A DNA stretch of 27,097 nucleotides from JAICIG01 sp035532215 (GCA_035532215.1 DATKRK010000214.1:1-27097), one strand, 5' to 3'; positions 15,840-24,105 are shown, numbered from the stretch's first letter. Made by a program: numbers and translations. The notes: generated from the sequence alone by a model not told the origin.

Positions 15840-17345
15840 CTACTTTTTTTTGTCGTCCAGATTCTTGGCTAGTTCCGCGGGCTCGACCGAAGAGGCCACG
15901 CCATCGCTGGGCACTTCAGCCTTCGCGGTCCAGAACAGGGCGTTCAAGACGAGCTTGCGGAAATCGTCGTTGCCCCAATTCTTATGAAAGTGCCCGCCCG
16001 TGAAGCCAAAGCCGCGGCCGCCGTCCGGCCGTTCGGTGGTCCAGGCCACGATCTCCGCCCGGCGGGGAAACTTGGCCGCCTCGGAGCCGCGTTTCTCGTC
16101 GGGCGGCGTGGCGACCAAGATCGGCGTGATGGCGCCCTCGCGGAAACGGATGTTGAAATACCATTCGTCGTTGATCGAGAACGGCTTCACGCCCCGCGTC
16201 ACCGGGTGCTCGGGCAGTTGCTTGAACTCAGCCGTCCAGTGCGGATTGATCGAAAAGCCGGTTTCGTAATAGCCGCCGATCCAGGCCAACAGTTCCGGGC
16301 CGCCGCGATCCTTGGGAACTTCCACGGCATAGTGGACGCAGGCCAGGCCAACCCCCTGGTGCATCAACTCGCCCATGTGCCGCAGATGCTCGGGTCCGAT
16401 CAGCGGGTGTCCGCCGCCGCCGTCCATGTAAAGCATGATCGAATCGGCGTTGTCGAAAGCGGTCGGGTCTTTTGGCCAGCCGTTGTGATACTCGGCAGCC
16501 TGCACCTGCGGCAGCTTGTCGAGACAGCCGCGCAACAGCGTCACACCGGCGTTGAATTCATGATCGCCGGGGCCGTGGCTCGGCCGGCCCGCGACCATTA
16601 CGATTTTCTTCCGCCCGGCGAGTTTTAATCGCTTCAGCCGGATATTGCGGAATTGCACGGTCATCGGCGGGCCGGCGTGCAGTTGCAAGGCCAGAATGCC
16701 CGACATTTCGCGGTTCTTCGGATCCTCGTCGGTGACGTCGATCGTCTGCTTGCCGTTGATGAAGTGCTGAAAGTGATTGCCCTGGGCAATGATCGTGTAG
16801 TCGTTCCAGTCTTCTTTCTTGATGGCCTTTTGAATTTCGGCCGAATCGCCCAGCGAGCCGGTGACCTTGGGCTTGCCGTCTTCTGCGATCATGGTCTTCT
16901 GCCCGCGTTGGGCCAAAATGCCGCGGCCGCGTTCGTCGTAGAGGATGCCCGAGAAGTTGTCGCCCGCCTCGAAATCTCCCTGGTAGCCGCCGACGACCCA
17001 ATTGCCCAGGTCGGCGCTGCGGTACTGAATGCCCGAGTTGCCGCCGACGATCTTGTACTGCAAGCGCAGCTCGAAATCGTCGAGCTCGCCCTGCCGCCAA
17101 ATGATGAACGTGTTGCCCTGAGTTGGATTCTCTTGGGTGGTGTGCCCAGTGATGGCGCCATCCTGGACCGACCAGAACTTGGGATTGCCGTCCCAGCCAT
17201 CGAGATCCTTGCCGTTGAAGATCGGTTTGAAGCCGGCCTCGTCGTCCGCCGCAACCGCCGGCGCAGCGCCGCCGGCGCAGGAGAGGCCCAGCGTCAAAGC
17301 AAAAAGTGCGTTTCTCACGGAAAAATTCCCCCACAATCGATGCAT
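15840..17345 (-). CDS. Secreted DUF1080 (LamG-like) + ThuA-like domain protein
   Basis: The protein has 501 residues. A signal peptide (about 1-32, LFALTLGLSCAGGAAPAVAA) shows export. Residues about 37-215 are a DUF1080 / 3-keto-disaccharide hydrolase-type jelly roll (FKPIFNGKDLDGWDG near the start, then GEIEFRFAL-like strands around ELRLQYKIVGGNSGIQYRS). Residues about 222-470 are a ThuA-like glutamine-amidotransferase fold (IVMVAGRPSHGPGDHEFNAG, then MLYMDGGGGHPL). Proteins of this kind are abundant in planctomycetes and are thought to act in sugar or polysaccharide breakdown; the exact reaction is not known. ATG 17345 is chosen because the signal peptide starts there. The longer frame to 17558 only reads a tandem repeat (WRIERLWRIERL). 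It ends in a Lys-rich tail (DDKKK). Confidence 0.88.
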   Translation of the reverse strand: MHRLWGNFSVRNALFALTLGLSCAGGAAPAVAADDEAGFKPIFNGKDLDGWDGNPKFWSVQDGAITGHTTQENPTQGNTFIIWRQGELDDFELRLQYKIVGGNSGIQYRSADLGNWVVGGYQGDFEAGDNFSGILYDERGRGILAQRGQKTMIAEDGKPKVTGSLGDSAEIQKAIKKEDWNDYTIIAQGNHFQHFINGKQTIDVTDEDPKNREMSGILALQLHAGPPMTVQFRNIRLKRLKLAGRKKIVMVAGRPSHGPGDHEFNAGVTLLRGCLDKLPQVQAAEYHNGWPKDPTAFDNADSIMLYMDGGGGHPLIGPEHLRHMGELMHQGVGLACVHYAVEVPKDRGGPELLAWIGGYYETGFSINPHWTAEFKQLPEHPVTRGVKPFSINDEWYFNIRFREGAITPILVATPPDEKRGSEAAKFPRRAEIVAWTTERPDGGRGFGFTGGHFHKNWGNDDFRKLVLNALFWTAKAEVPSDGVASSVEPAELAKNLDDKKK

Positions 17346-17666
17346 GAATGACCTCGCAGTCGTCGGCAGATTATCTTGCGCTGCGGCCGCCCGAAGGTAC
17401 AGCGCCAAATTAAAATTTTTTCGCTCGTCAATGCGGCGCCGTGCCGCATCCAAAATGCGTCCTGGAGGGCCGGGCGCCCTCGCCCGCCGCCTGATCGGGC
17501 GGGGGCGCCCGATCCTCCACAATCGCTCGATCCTCCACAATCGCTCGATCCTCCACAATCGCTGGCGCGACCGGGCAATCCGGCCCTGCGGCGCCTTGCC
17601 GCGTGCCGCTTCCGTTGGTCGCTTAGTCGCTGCTCAAGGCGAAAGCGGCAAGGATGCCGCTTCTAC
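17346..17666. other. Intergenic region with inverted repeats
   Basis: The interval holds no gene. It contains an imperfect 16-bp inverted repeat (17471-17486 with 17496-17511, one mismatch, 9-nt loop), the 18-bp tandem repeat described separately, and an 8-bp hairpin (AAGCGGCA/TGCCGCTT, 17643-17662, 4-nt loop) directly after the stop of the TatD-type gene. The last could be a weak terminator on the minus strand. Confidence 0.6.
17510..17563 (+). repeat. 18-bp tandem repeat, three exact copies
   Basis: The unit CGATCCTCCACAATCGCT is repeated at 17510-17527, 17528-17545 and 17546-17563. Each unit contains a CGAT...ATCG inverted pair. Being a multiple of 3, it creates a WRIERL-repeat reading frame on the minus strand that is not a real protein. 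Confidence 0.92.
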
Positions 17667-18506
17667 TTACCGCCCGCCGATCGATTCGGGGATTTCGGGC
17701 GGCGTGAACTGAAAGCCCCGGCTCTGGCTGAAGAACTCCACGGGGTTTTCGTAGACGATCTTGCGGATCAGCGATTCCGGGTGCCCGCGCAGCCGCATGG
17801 CCAGAATGAAGTCGGGCACGGCCGTCGGCTTCGAGGGTCCCCAGTCGCCGGCCGAATTCACCAGCAGCCGTTCGGGGCCGTACATCTCGACCATGTCGAC
17901 CGCCCTCTGCGGCGTACACTTGCTCACCGGGTAGAGCGTCATGCCGGCCCAAAAGCCTTCGTCGAGCGCGGCCCGGATGGTGTGCTCTTCGACGTGATCG
18001 ACCAGCACGCGGCCGTGGTCGATGCGGCAGTCGCCGCAAAGCATGTCGAGAATCATCCGCGTCCCCTTGAGCTTGTCCTCCAGGTGCGGCGTGTGGATCA
18101 GGATCTGCTCGTTGGTCTTCATCGCCAGGTCGAGGTGTTCGAGGAACACGATCGACTCGTTGCGCGTGTTCTTGTTGAGCCCGATCTCGCCGATGCCCAG
18201 CACGCCGGGGCGATCGAGAAACTCGGGGATCATGGCGATCACTTCGCGCGAGAGGCTGACGTTCTCGGCCTCCTTGGCGTTGATGCACAGCCAGGTGAAG
18301 TGCTGCACCCGATACCAGCCGGCCCGCTTGGGTTCGAACTCGGTGAGTTGGCGGAAATAGTCGCGAAAGCCGTCGACGCTGCCGCGGTCGAACCCGGCCC
18401 AAAAGGCCGGCTCGCTCATGGCCACGCAGCCCATCTTGGCCAGCGTCTCGTAGTCGTCGGTGACGCGCGAGACCATGTGAATGTGAGGATCGATGTAAGT
18501 TGACAT
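17667..18506 (-). CDS. TatD-type metal-dependent hydrolase
   Basis: This TIM-barrel amidohydrolase-superfamily protein has 279 residues. Probable metal ligands are H8 and H10 (DPHIHM), E107 (GIGEIGLNKN), H138 (ILIHTPH), H171 (VLVDHVEEHT) and a late Asp in NSAGDWG, where typical TatD proteins have ETD. TatD relatives are DNases or hydrolases of small cyclic substrates; which applies here is unknown. ATG 18506 starts the barrel. A longer frame to 18560 adds 18 residues with no site. It is the last gene of a minus-strand series but 70 bases separate it from the gene before, with a TTAACTCT direct repeat (about 18512-18527) in the gap. Confidence 0.82.
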   Translation of the reverse strand: MSTYIDPHIHMVSRVTDDYETLAKMGCVAMSEPAFWAGFDRGSVDGFRDYFRQLTEFEPKRAGWYRVQHFTWLCINAKEAENVSLSREVIAMIPEFLDRPGVLGIGEIGLNKNTRNESIVFLEHLDLAMKTNEQILIHTPHLEDKLKGTRMILDMLCGDCRIDHGRVLVDHVEEHTIRAALDEGFWAGMTLYPVSKCTPQRAVDMVEMYGPERLLVNSAGDWGPSKPTAVPDFILAMRLRGHPESLIRKIVYENPVEFFSQSRGFQFTPPEIPESIGGR

Positions 18507-18576
18507 ACTACTTAACTCTTTAACTCTTATAGCAACAGCGCTTACGCCACAGTGGATCAACTAGGTAGTGGACCGG

Positions 18577-19206
18577 CTAGGAAATCGAAGCGATCTCGTC
18601 CAGCCGCACGACGCGCGGGGCAGCTTCTCCATCCGCGATGAGTTGAACGATAACCGTATTCTGGCTTCCGACCTGGAGTGAAAAGGGTACGCCATTGAAG
18701 GATGTACCGTCTTTCAACGTAAATCGCGAAGGCTGCAGGATGCCTGGGCCTCGGTTCATGAGCCGAAGTACTTCTCGACCGATATCTTCGGTAGTCATCG
18801 GGTTCACCTGCGCAAACGTGAAAAGATGCGGCGGGTAGATGTAGGTCTGTTCGACCGCCATTGACCCCAGCTTGTTGCCTCCGAAGCGGGGAGCTAGCCG
18901 CCCGGGATAACGAGCCATAATTGCCAACACGTCTTTGGCGATCGGGTTACTTGGGCTCACGAGCTTGATCTCCGACAAAGCGACACTCGGCTCCTTGAGT
19001 TTATGCAGAGATTCGTATACGGCGCGGTAGGCGGCGGCTGGCCCTCCACGATCGACAATCTCCGTTGCCACATAAAGGAACCAGAGCCCTTCGTCCGCCG
19101 TCTTGACCCAGAAAGCGGCCTGGACCGGATTACCGTCGGCGGCGAACCGCTCGACGAGCCGGCGGCCGTCGTCAACTTGGTTGTCTACCAACGTGCTTTG
19201 ATCCAT
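18577..19206 (-). CDS. Unknown protein, partner of the HEPN gene
   Basis: The protein has 209 residues and I do not recognise a family. The N-terminal half looks alpha/beta (AAFWVKTADEGLWFLYVATE), the middle contains NPIAKDVLAIMARYPGRLAP, and the C-terminal part (FTLKDGTSFNGVPFSLQVGS, then VVRLDEIASI) looks like a small beta barrel. There is no signal peptide or membrane segment. Its ATG (19206) lies 22 bases inside the HEPN gene, so the two are very probably co-translated. GC content of the pair is clearly lower than that of the neighbours, a sign of recent transfer. It could be an antitoxin, regulator or second subunit. No known antitoxin domain is visible. Confidence 0.7.
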   Translation of the reverse strand: MDQSTLVDNQVDDGRRLVERFAADGNPVQAAFWVKTADEGLWFLYVATEIVDRGGPAAAYRAVYESLHKLKEPSVALSEIKLVSPSNPIAKDVLAIMARYPGRLAPRFGGNKLGSMAVEQTYIYPPHLFTFAQVNPMTTEDIGREVLRLMNRGPGILQPSRFTLKDGTSFNGVPFSLQVGSQNTVIVQLIADGEAAPRVVRLDEIASIS

Positions 19207-19598
19207 GGCAAAACTCCGTTCTCGATCGCTTCATAAAGATCCCTAGCTTCCGGCTCCGTAGCGCCAATCTCATAGCGACTTTGCTCGCTCCAGTCTTTAA
19301 CCGTGACCCATTTCTGGTTTACCAGTGGATCCTTGTCCATCTCCTCATCGAGGCCCGCCGCTTTACGGAGGACCGTCAGATCGTGCTTGTAATAATTATC
19401 TGCGAGTTTCTTGTCAGGGAAGCTGTTCGATTTCATAAGTTGGGAGATGATTCGTATCTTGAGTGCAAACTCCACCGCATAGCCAGCAAGGTAGTAAGCG
19501 CCGTCCCAATCGCTCTTTGCGTCGATGAGAAGCTTTGCCTCTTCCATTCGGAGGACGATCAGCTTCTCGAAGTCGGCTCGCGACGTGACTATGGTCAT
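19185..19598 (-). CDS. HEPN-domain protein
   Basis: The protein is 137 residues long, all within one helical domain. AYYLAGYAVEFALKIRI and the later YYKHDLTVLRKA are the two typical signatures of HEPN proteins, which are common as RNase toxins or nucleotide-binding partners of MNT antitoxins. The classical RNase motif (Arg, 4-6 residues, His) is not found: the only His is in KHDL and no Arg precedes it at the right distance. The protein may be an inactive or structural HEPN, or use other residues. No nucleotidyltransferase lies beside it; the overlapping downstream gene is of unknown type. An 11-bp inverted repeat upstream (19621-19672) may be an operator. Confidence 0.75.
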   Translation of the reverse strand: MTIVTSRADFEKLIVLRMEEAKLLIDAKSDWDGAYYLAGYAVEFALKIRIISQLMKSNSFPDKKLADNYYKHDLTVLRKAAGLDEEMDKDPLVNQKWVTVKDWSEQSRYEIGATEPEARDLYEAIENGVLPWIKARW

Positions 19599-19620
19599 TT
19601 ATTGCCCTTCCGATTCCGCC

Positions 19621-19672
19621 GATCCGCCGTCCCTGCCAAGCCACTCCCTACATATCAAGCCGACGGCGGATC
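19621..19672. promoter_or_regulatory. 11-bp perfect inverted repeat upstream of the HEPN gene
   Basis: GATCCGCCGTC at 19621-19631 pairs with GACGGCGGATC at 19662-19672, with a 30-nt spacer. It lies in the 80-bp gap between the small gene upstream and the HEPN start. It may be an operator for the HEPN pair or the 3' hairpin of the preceding gene. Confidence 0.4.
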
Positions 19673-19678
19673 AACCGC

Positions 19679-19948
19679 TTATTCCATGCGCTCGTCGAGT
19701 TGAAACTGCTTCCGCCATCCTTCCTCATAGGCCAGCGAAAAAATGAGTTGCACCTGTTCGGCCCGGTCGGAGCGGTCGGCGGTCAACATCGCCAAGCCTT
19801 GGCGGATGCGCGCGAGCCGCTGGTCGCCTTCCACCGAACCCGCGGCCCGGTCGAGCCGGTCGAGCGCGGCGGCGATTTCCAGGATTTTCGCCCGGACTTC
19901 GAGAAACTCGCGGTTCAACACTTCCGGTGCGTCGAGCGGAATCGGCAT
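19679..19948 (-). CDS. Small conserved planctomycete protein, 89 aa
   Basis: The protein starts MPIPLDAPEVLNREFLEVRA and is almost entirely helical (LEIAAALDRLDRA, RLARIRQGLAMLTA), ending QVQLIFSLAYEEGWRKQF. I recall similar short proteins in other planctomycetes but no function is assigned. The ATG at 19948 has GAGGAAG upstream with good spacing, which decides against the longer frame to 20239. It is cytoplasmic, with no membrane segment. Confidence 0.7.
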   Translation of the reverse strand: MPIPLDAPEVLNREFLEVRAKILEIAAALDRLDRAAGSVEGDQRLARIRQGLAMLTADRSDRAEQVQLIFSLAYEEGWRKQFQLDERME

Positions 19949-20333
19949 TACGCTTCCTCGAAATCCAAAGGCGGGCGGCGGGCGGAGAGAATGGACGAAG
20001 ACACGGGCCACGAGTTGGATCGACCGGCCAAGGCCGGCAAAATCGCTGCGATCGGTCCGCTTCGCGCACCGTGATTCAACCAGATTCAGTTTGAACGGAA
20101 AAAAGCCGGAAATCAAGCGGGCCGCCGGCGGGCGGGGGCCCGCGATACGGCTTACAAGCATCTCGGCCGGGGCCTTCACGTCCGCAGGCCCCGGAACGGC
20201 TTGCCGCAAAGTCCGCCAAAAAAGCGGCCGATTGCCCAAACTGCTGGGAAAAAGAGGCTAGATTTCAGCAGTCAAACTTGTGTTTTCCGCTTCGATTGGT
20301 CGATTCGGGCGCCATCCTTCCCAGGAGTACGCA
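19949..20333. other. Divergent intergenic region
   Basis: These 385 bases separate the small minus-strand gene from the HEAT-repeat gene. Frames on both strands are low-complexity. The region should contain promoters for both directions, but I see no clear boxes or repeats. Confidence 0.5.
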
Positions 20334-21968
20334 GTGGCGGTGAGCGGAGGATTTCAAACCACCTGCGAGCTTCTTGCGCAAACCGAGAACGAGGCCGCCG
20401 TCGCGATTCTCATTCCCGCCCTCGACTCGCCCGAGCCATCGATCCAGGAGGGCGCGCTGCGCAGCCTGTTGCTGCGGCGCAGCCTGGCCGGACAGCGCGA
20501 GATTCTGAGACGCTTGCACACGATCGACGACGGCTGGAAATCGATTATCGAGGAGCACCGCGCGAGCATGTCGCACGCGCTGCGCGACGCCGTGCTCGAT
20601 CCGTCGCCGCAATTGTGCGCCAACGGCTGCCAGGCCATTCTTTGGTTCCGCGAATACGACTTGTTGCCGGCGCTGGTCAACGCGGTGGAAGACGAGGCGA
20701 ATCCCAACGCCGCGTTGGCGGCGGCGACCTTGTTGGATCTGGCGGATTTGTTTTATTCCGAGTTGTCGGGCGAGGGGCCTTGGCGCCAGCGCCGCGATCC
20801 TGAATTGCTGCGAGAGCGAATGACGAGTTGCCTGGAGGGATCGGTAGGCCGCTTCCGCCGGCACCAGCGCGCAGCAATCATCGAGGCATTCTTGATGCTT
20901 GCCGCTCACGGCAACCCGGCCTTGCGGCGGATTTTGCTCGATCCGCTCGACAGCAGCTATCTGCCGCTCGTCGACGTGCTGACGCACAGTCTGCGGCCGG
21001 GCGTCCAGCGGCTGATCCTCGATTTTCTCGACGATCCGCACGCGCCTTCGTCGACGCTGGCCTTGATCGCCCATCGCGGCGATCTGCCGTTCATCGAGCG
21101 TCTGCTGCACCGCATCGGCGCCGCGCCGAAGACGACCGTGCGGCACAACCTGGCCCGCGTCGGCTCGATCGCCTGGCTGCGCGATCCGCGAACGTTGCTC
21201 GACTCGCTTGAAGAAGATTATCAACAGGCCGTCGTGCATTTGGTGCAGGCGTCGTCGATGAACCGGCTGGAAGCCTTCGCGGTGATTGCTTATCTGGCGG
21301 TCCAAGGCAAAGCCGCCGGCCGGCGTGCGGCGGTCGCCGCGCTGCGAGAATATCATGGCGTGGAGGCCAACAAGTTGGCTCTCAAAGCCCTGGAAGACGA
21401 CGACGAAGAGGTCCAAGCGCTGGCCATTCGCCAATTGCGCGATCGGGGGATTCCCGGCGCGATCTCGATCCTGATCGACGCGCTGGCCGCCGCGTCGGCC
21501 GCCGTGCGCGACGCGGCCCGGGAATGCCTGACGGAATTCGCCTTTCCGCGGTTTCTGGCGACGTTCGACATGCTCGACGAAGAGGTCCGCGGCACGACGG
21601 CCATGCTGGTCAGGAAGATTGATCCGAACACCGTGCCGCTGCTGCGCGAGGAATTTAAATCTCCCTCGCGGCGCCGGCGCATCCGAGCGGTGCAAATGGC
21701 GGCCGCCATCCAGTGCGTCGGCGAACTGCACGAAGAGATTTTGGAGTCGATGCTTGACGGAGACCATCTCGTGCGGCTGGAGGCGGCGCGGGCGCTGGGC
21801 CAGTCCGATTCGCCCGAGGCCTGCGCGGCGCTCCGCGAGGCGGAAGACGACCGCAGCTTGACCGTCCGCGAGGCAGCCGCGTCCAGCCTCGATCGAATCG
21901 CCCGGCGCTCGCCTGAACTCGGCCTGCTGACCGGCGCCGGCGCGCCGCAGGAGCCCCCGCATGCATGA
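20334..21968 (+). CDS. HEAT-repeat protein (GTG start)
   Basis: The protein has 544 residues made of alpha-helical HEAT/PBS-lyase-like repeats from end to end (for example EEVQALAIRQLRDRGIPGAI, HLVRLEAARALGQSDSPEAC and LTVREAAASSLDRIARRSPE). Such solenoids are protein-binding scaffolds; the partner is unknown. The start is GTG at 20334, with AGGAG 6 bases before it. The ATG at 20280 has no ribosome binding site and adds non-repeat residues. The 3' end overlaps the next gene by 8 bases, so the two are likely co-translated. Confidence 0.85.
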   Translation: MAVSGGFQTTCELLAQTENEAAVAILIPALDSPEPSIQEGALRSLLLRRSLAGQREILRRLHTIDDGWKSIIEEHRASMSHALRDAVLDPSPQLCANGCQAILWFREYDLLPALVNAVEDEANPNAALAAATLLDLADLFYSELSGEGPWRQRRDPELLRERMTSCLEGSVGRFRRHQRAAIIEAFLMLAAHGNPALRRILLDPLDSSYLPLVDVLTHSLRPGVQRLILDFLDDPHAPSSTLALIAHRGDLPFIERLLHRIGAAPKTTVRHNLARVGSIAWLRDPRTLLDSLEEDYQQAVVHLVQASSMNRLEAFAVIAYLAVQGKAAGRRAAVAALREYHGVEANKLALKALEDDDEEVQALAIRQLRDRGIPGAISILIDALAAASAAVRDAARECLTEFAFPRFLATFDMLDEEVRGTTAMLVRKIDPNTVPLLREEFKSPSRRRRIRAVQMAAAIQCVGELHEEILESMLDGDHLVRLEAARALGQSDSPEACAALREAEDDRSLTVREAAASSLDRIARRSPELGLLTGAGAPQEPPHA

Positions 21969-22410
21969 GCTTTTGCTTCGGCGATTCGGGGCTGCGCTGC
22001 TCGGCGAGCAGAACAACGTCTTGCGCAGCCTGGCCCAAGGTTTTCACGGCAAAGAGGACGAACTCACGCCGGCGACCGTGCTGTCCGTCTTGCTCGTCGC
22101 CACGGGGCTGTTTCTAGGCATCTGGCTGCTCTCTCGCTGGGCGACGCGGAAGGAACGTTCGGGAAGCTACCGCAGCTCGAGCGGCTTGTTTCGCGCGCTG
22201 TGCCGCGCACATCGGCTCGACCGCAAGCAGCGCTGGCTCTTGCGGCGGCTGGCTCGCGGTCGCAAATTGCCGCAACCCGCCGCGCTATTTCTCCGCCCCG
22301 ACTGTTTCGCCCCGTCGACGCTGGGTCCGGAAATGCAAACCGACGGCGAAGCCGTGCAGGCGCTCGGCAAAATCCTGTTCGGCGAGTCGCAGGCCGGCCG
22401 AACTTCGTAG
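21961..22410 (+). CDS. Single-pass membrane protein, conserved partner of the HEAT gene
   Basis: The protein has 149 residues. One membrane helix (about 39-59, TVLSVLLVATGLFLGIWLLS) is followed by a basic cytoplasmic part with the sequence RAHRLDRKQRWLLRRLARG and then PQPAALFLRPDCF. The family is not recognised. Its ATG lies inside the last codons of the HEAT gene, so it could anchor the HEAT scaffold to the membrane. That is inference from the overlap. Confidence 0.7.
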   Translation: MHELLLRRFGAALLGEQNNVLRSLAQGFHGKEDELTPATVLSVLLVATGLFLGIWLLSRWATRKERSGSYRSSSGLFRALCRAHRLDRKQRWLLRRLARGRKLPQPAALFLRPDCFAPSTLGPEMQTDGEAVQALGKILFGESQAGRTS

Positions 22411-22418
22411 GCGCTGAT

Positions 22419-22452
22419 TGCCGCGCGGGTTCAGCGCGGCAGGCAGGGTTTT
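22419..22452 (+). terminator. Probable rho-independent terminator
   Basis: An 8-bp stem (TGCCGCGC at 22419-22426, GCGCGGCA at 22434-22441) with a 7-nt loop lies 9 bases after the stop of the membrane protein gene. TTTT at 22449-22452 follows after GGCAGGG. The spacing to the T-run is longer than ideal. It sits between convergent genes. Confidence 0.4.
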
Positions 22453-22561
22453 CTGCTTGCGTCGGGCCCTGGCGGCCCGGCGGAGATATACGTGGCCCAC
22501 CCAGGAACCGACTGAGCGCCGGCCCATAGCGCAGGGCGACCAAGGGGCGGCGCGTTTAGCC

Positions 22562-23059
22562 CTACCCGGCGAGCACGCTGAGAATCCCGCGGCAAAACTC
22601 GGGCAGATCGTCGGGCTTGCGGCTGGAAACGAAATGCCGGTCGACGACCAGCGCGGCGTCTTTCCAGATTGCGCCGGCGTTGACCAGGTCGTCCTTGATG
22701 CCCGGCGAACCGGTCACGCGTACGCCGCGATAGACGCCCGCCGAAATCGGAATCCATCCGCCGTGACAAATCGCGGCCACCAGCTTACCGGCGGCGGCGA
22801 ACGCGCGCACCAGCGACAGCACCTTCGGATCGCGGCGCAGCTTGTCGGGCATGAAGCCGCCGGGAATCACTACGCCGTGGAAGTCCGCGGCTTCCATGTC
22901 GCGGATCGCTGCATCGGAGCGGCATGGATAGCCGTGTTTGCCCGAGTATTTACGTTCCGCTTCGGGACCGGCGACCGTCACGTGGGCGCCAGCCTCGATC
23001 AGCCGCAGCTTCGGATACCACAGTTCCAAGTCTTCGTAGACGTCTTCCACGAACATCAA
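22562..23059 (-). CDS. DJ-1/PfpI family protein (type 1 glutamine amidotransferase-like)
   Basis: The protein has the flavodoxin-like fold of the PfpI/YhbO group. The nucleophile elbow AAICHGG has the catalytic Cys at residue 98, and VVIPGGFMPDKLR and DDLVNAGAIWKD are typical of the family. Members act as proteases, deglycases or chaperones; which applies is open. The coordinates given use a TTG at 23059 directly before ATG 23056. The true start may be further upstream: the frame stays open, and a well-placed GGAG (23109-23112) stands 7 bases before ATC at 23099-23101, which would give MAAESKLPLADKRFL and a normal family length of 179. The start is therefore uncertain. Confidence 0.85.
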   Translation of the reverse strand: MMFVEDVYEDLELWYPKLRLIEAGAHVTVAGPEAERKYSGKHGYPCRSDAAIRDMEAADFHGVVIPGGFMPDKLRRDPKVLSLVRAFAAAGKLVAAICHGGWIPISAGVYRGVRVTGSPGIKDDLVNAGAIWKDAALVVDRHFVSSRKPDDLPEFCRGILSVLAG

Positions 23060-23176
23060 GAAACGTTTGTCGGCCAGGGGTAGCTTCGATTCGGCGGCGA
23101 TGTTCGTTCTCCGAGAATTCGCGGATGCTCGCGGGTTGGTCCGACGGGATGACAGCTCAAGCAGTAGCTTGCCAGT

Positions 23177-23659
23177 TCATGCATTCAATGTCCAGATTGC
23201 GTAGGTCAGCACGGCGGCGAAAGCGACCCAGAGCAGATAAGGAACGAGCAGCCAACCCGCCGCGCGTGACGATTGCAAAAAGGCCAGCAACGTGGCGGCG
23301 ATCGCCAGCCAGAGCACGATGATCGCCGCCAGGGCCAACTCCGGCCGGCGTAGATAGAAGAAACAATACGACCAGGCCACGTTCAGCGAAAGCTGCATCG
23401 CGAACAGCATCAATGGATACAAAGCCGGCGCTCTGCTGCGAGCCCGCCAAACCAGCCAGGCCGCGACGGCCATCAGGAAATACAGCGTCGTCCACACGGG
23501 GCCGAAGACCCAGTCGGGCGGCTGAAAGCCGGGCTTTTTCAACTCGGCGTACCAAGTTTCCAGCGACTGAAACGTGAACCACGCGCCCAGATCGGCGGCC
23601 GCGAAACAGACGATCAGCGACACGGCAAAAGCCGCCAACTCTTTCCAGAACGGTTTCAT
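23177..23659 (-). CDS. tspO: TspO/MBR family membrane protein
   Basis: The protein has 160 residues and five hydrophobic helices, with the family signatures KKPGFQPPDWVFGPVWTTLY, a region around FAMQLSLNVAWSYCFF, and a C-terminal WVAFAAVLTYAIWTLN. TspO proteins are tryptophan-rich and bind porphyrins and lipophilic ligands; in bacteria they act in tetrapyrrole and stress responses. The start at 23659 has AAGGAG about 11 bases upstream. Its ATG overlaps the stop of the photolyase remnant (ATGA), which shows that it was once, or still is, co-translated with a photolyase gene. Light and tetrapyrrole-linked stress would connect the two. Confidence 0.9.
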   Translation of the reverse strand: MKPFWKELAAFAVSLIVCFAAADLGAWFTFQSLETWYAELKKPGFQPPDWVFGPVWTTLYFLMAVAAWLVWRARSRAPALYPLMLFAMQLSLNVAWSYCFFYLRRPELALAAIIVLWLAIAATLLAFLQSSRAAGWLLVPYLLWVAFAAVLTYAIWTLNA

Positions 23660-24105
23660 CTCCGCCGTTTCTCCTTCGACGCCCCGCACCGCATCTCGGA
23701 CAGCGTTTCAAGCGCCCTGGTCCGCGCCGCAGCATGCTCCACGATCGGCGCCGGATAATTCCGCCCCAATTCTACCCCAGCATTGAATAAAATCCTCATT
23801 CAGCGGTTCGGTTGGCGTGACGGGAAAATGAAACAGTTGCTGATCGGCGAACTCTCGCCAGATCAATTGCCGTAAAAAAGCCTCGCCCGCGGCCCGATGC
23901 GCGCGGCCTCGGCGCGTGGCCAGCGATTCGCAGACTGCGTACCAAATTCGCCGGGGGCTCAGTTCGCCGAAGTGCAGGTGCGGCGAAAGCCGCGAAACGC
24001 CCTCGTCGCCCGGCCGGTCGCGGCCTTCGACATAGCCCGCCAAGGCATGCTCTAGAAAGTCATCCAATCGTTTCGCTGCGCCCACGGCGCCGGGCGACCA
24101 GGCGG
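23656..24105 (-). pseudogene. Deoxyribodipyrimidine photolyase remnant (two deletions)
   Basis: About 100 residues of a class I photolyase are readable on the minus strand from about 24105 to 23790. They include the hallmark RLSPHLHFGELSPRRIW and FLRQLIWREFADQQLFHFP, ending at EPLNEDF. The conserved FAD-binding core that should follow is missing. About 23785 a different frame gives ELGRNYPAPIVEHAAARTRA, the usual extreme C-terminus of the family, and runs to TGA 23656-23658. The whole N-terminal photolyase domain is also absent. The left part overlaps the end of the FIST gene in another frame. The fragment cannot encode a working DNA-repair enzyme. Confidence 0.85.

Noticed and set aside
20265..22016. 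583-residue minus-strand frame over the HEAT-repeat gene
   Set aside because: It is Arg/Gln-rich and antisense; the plus strand has regular HEAT repeats and a good ribosome binding site.
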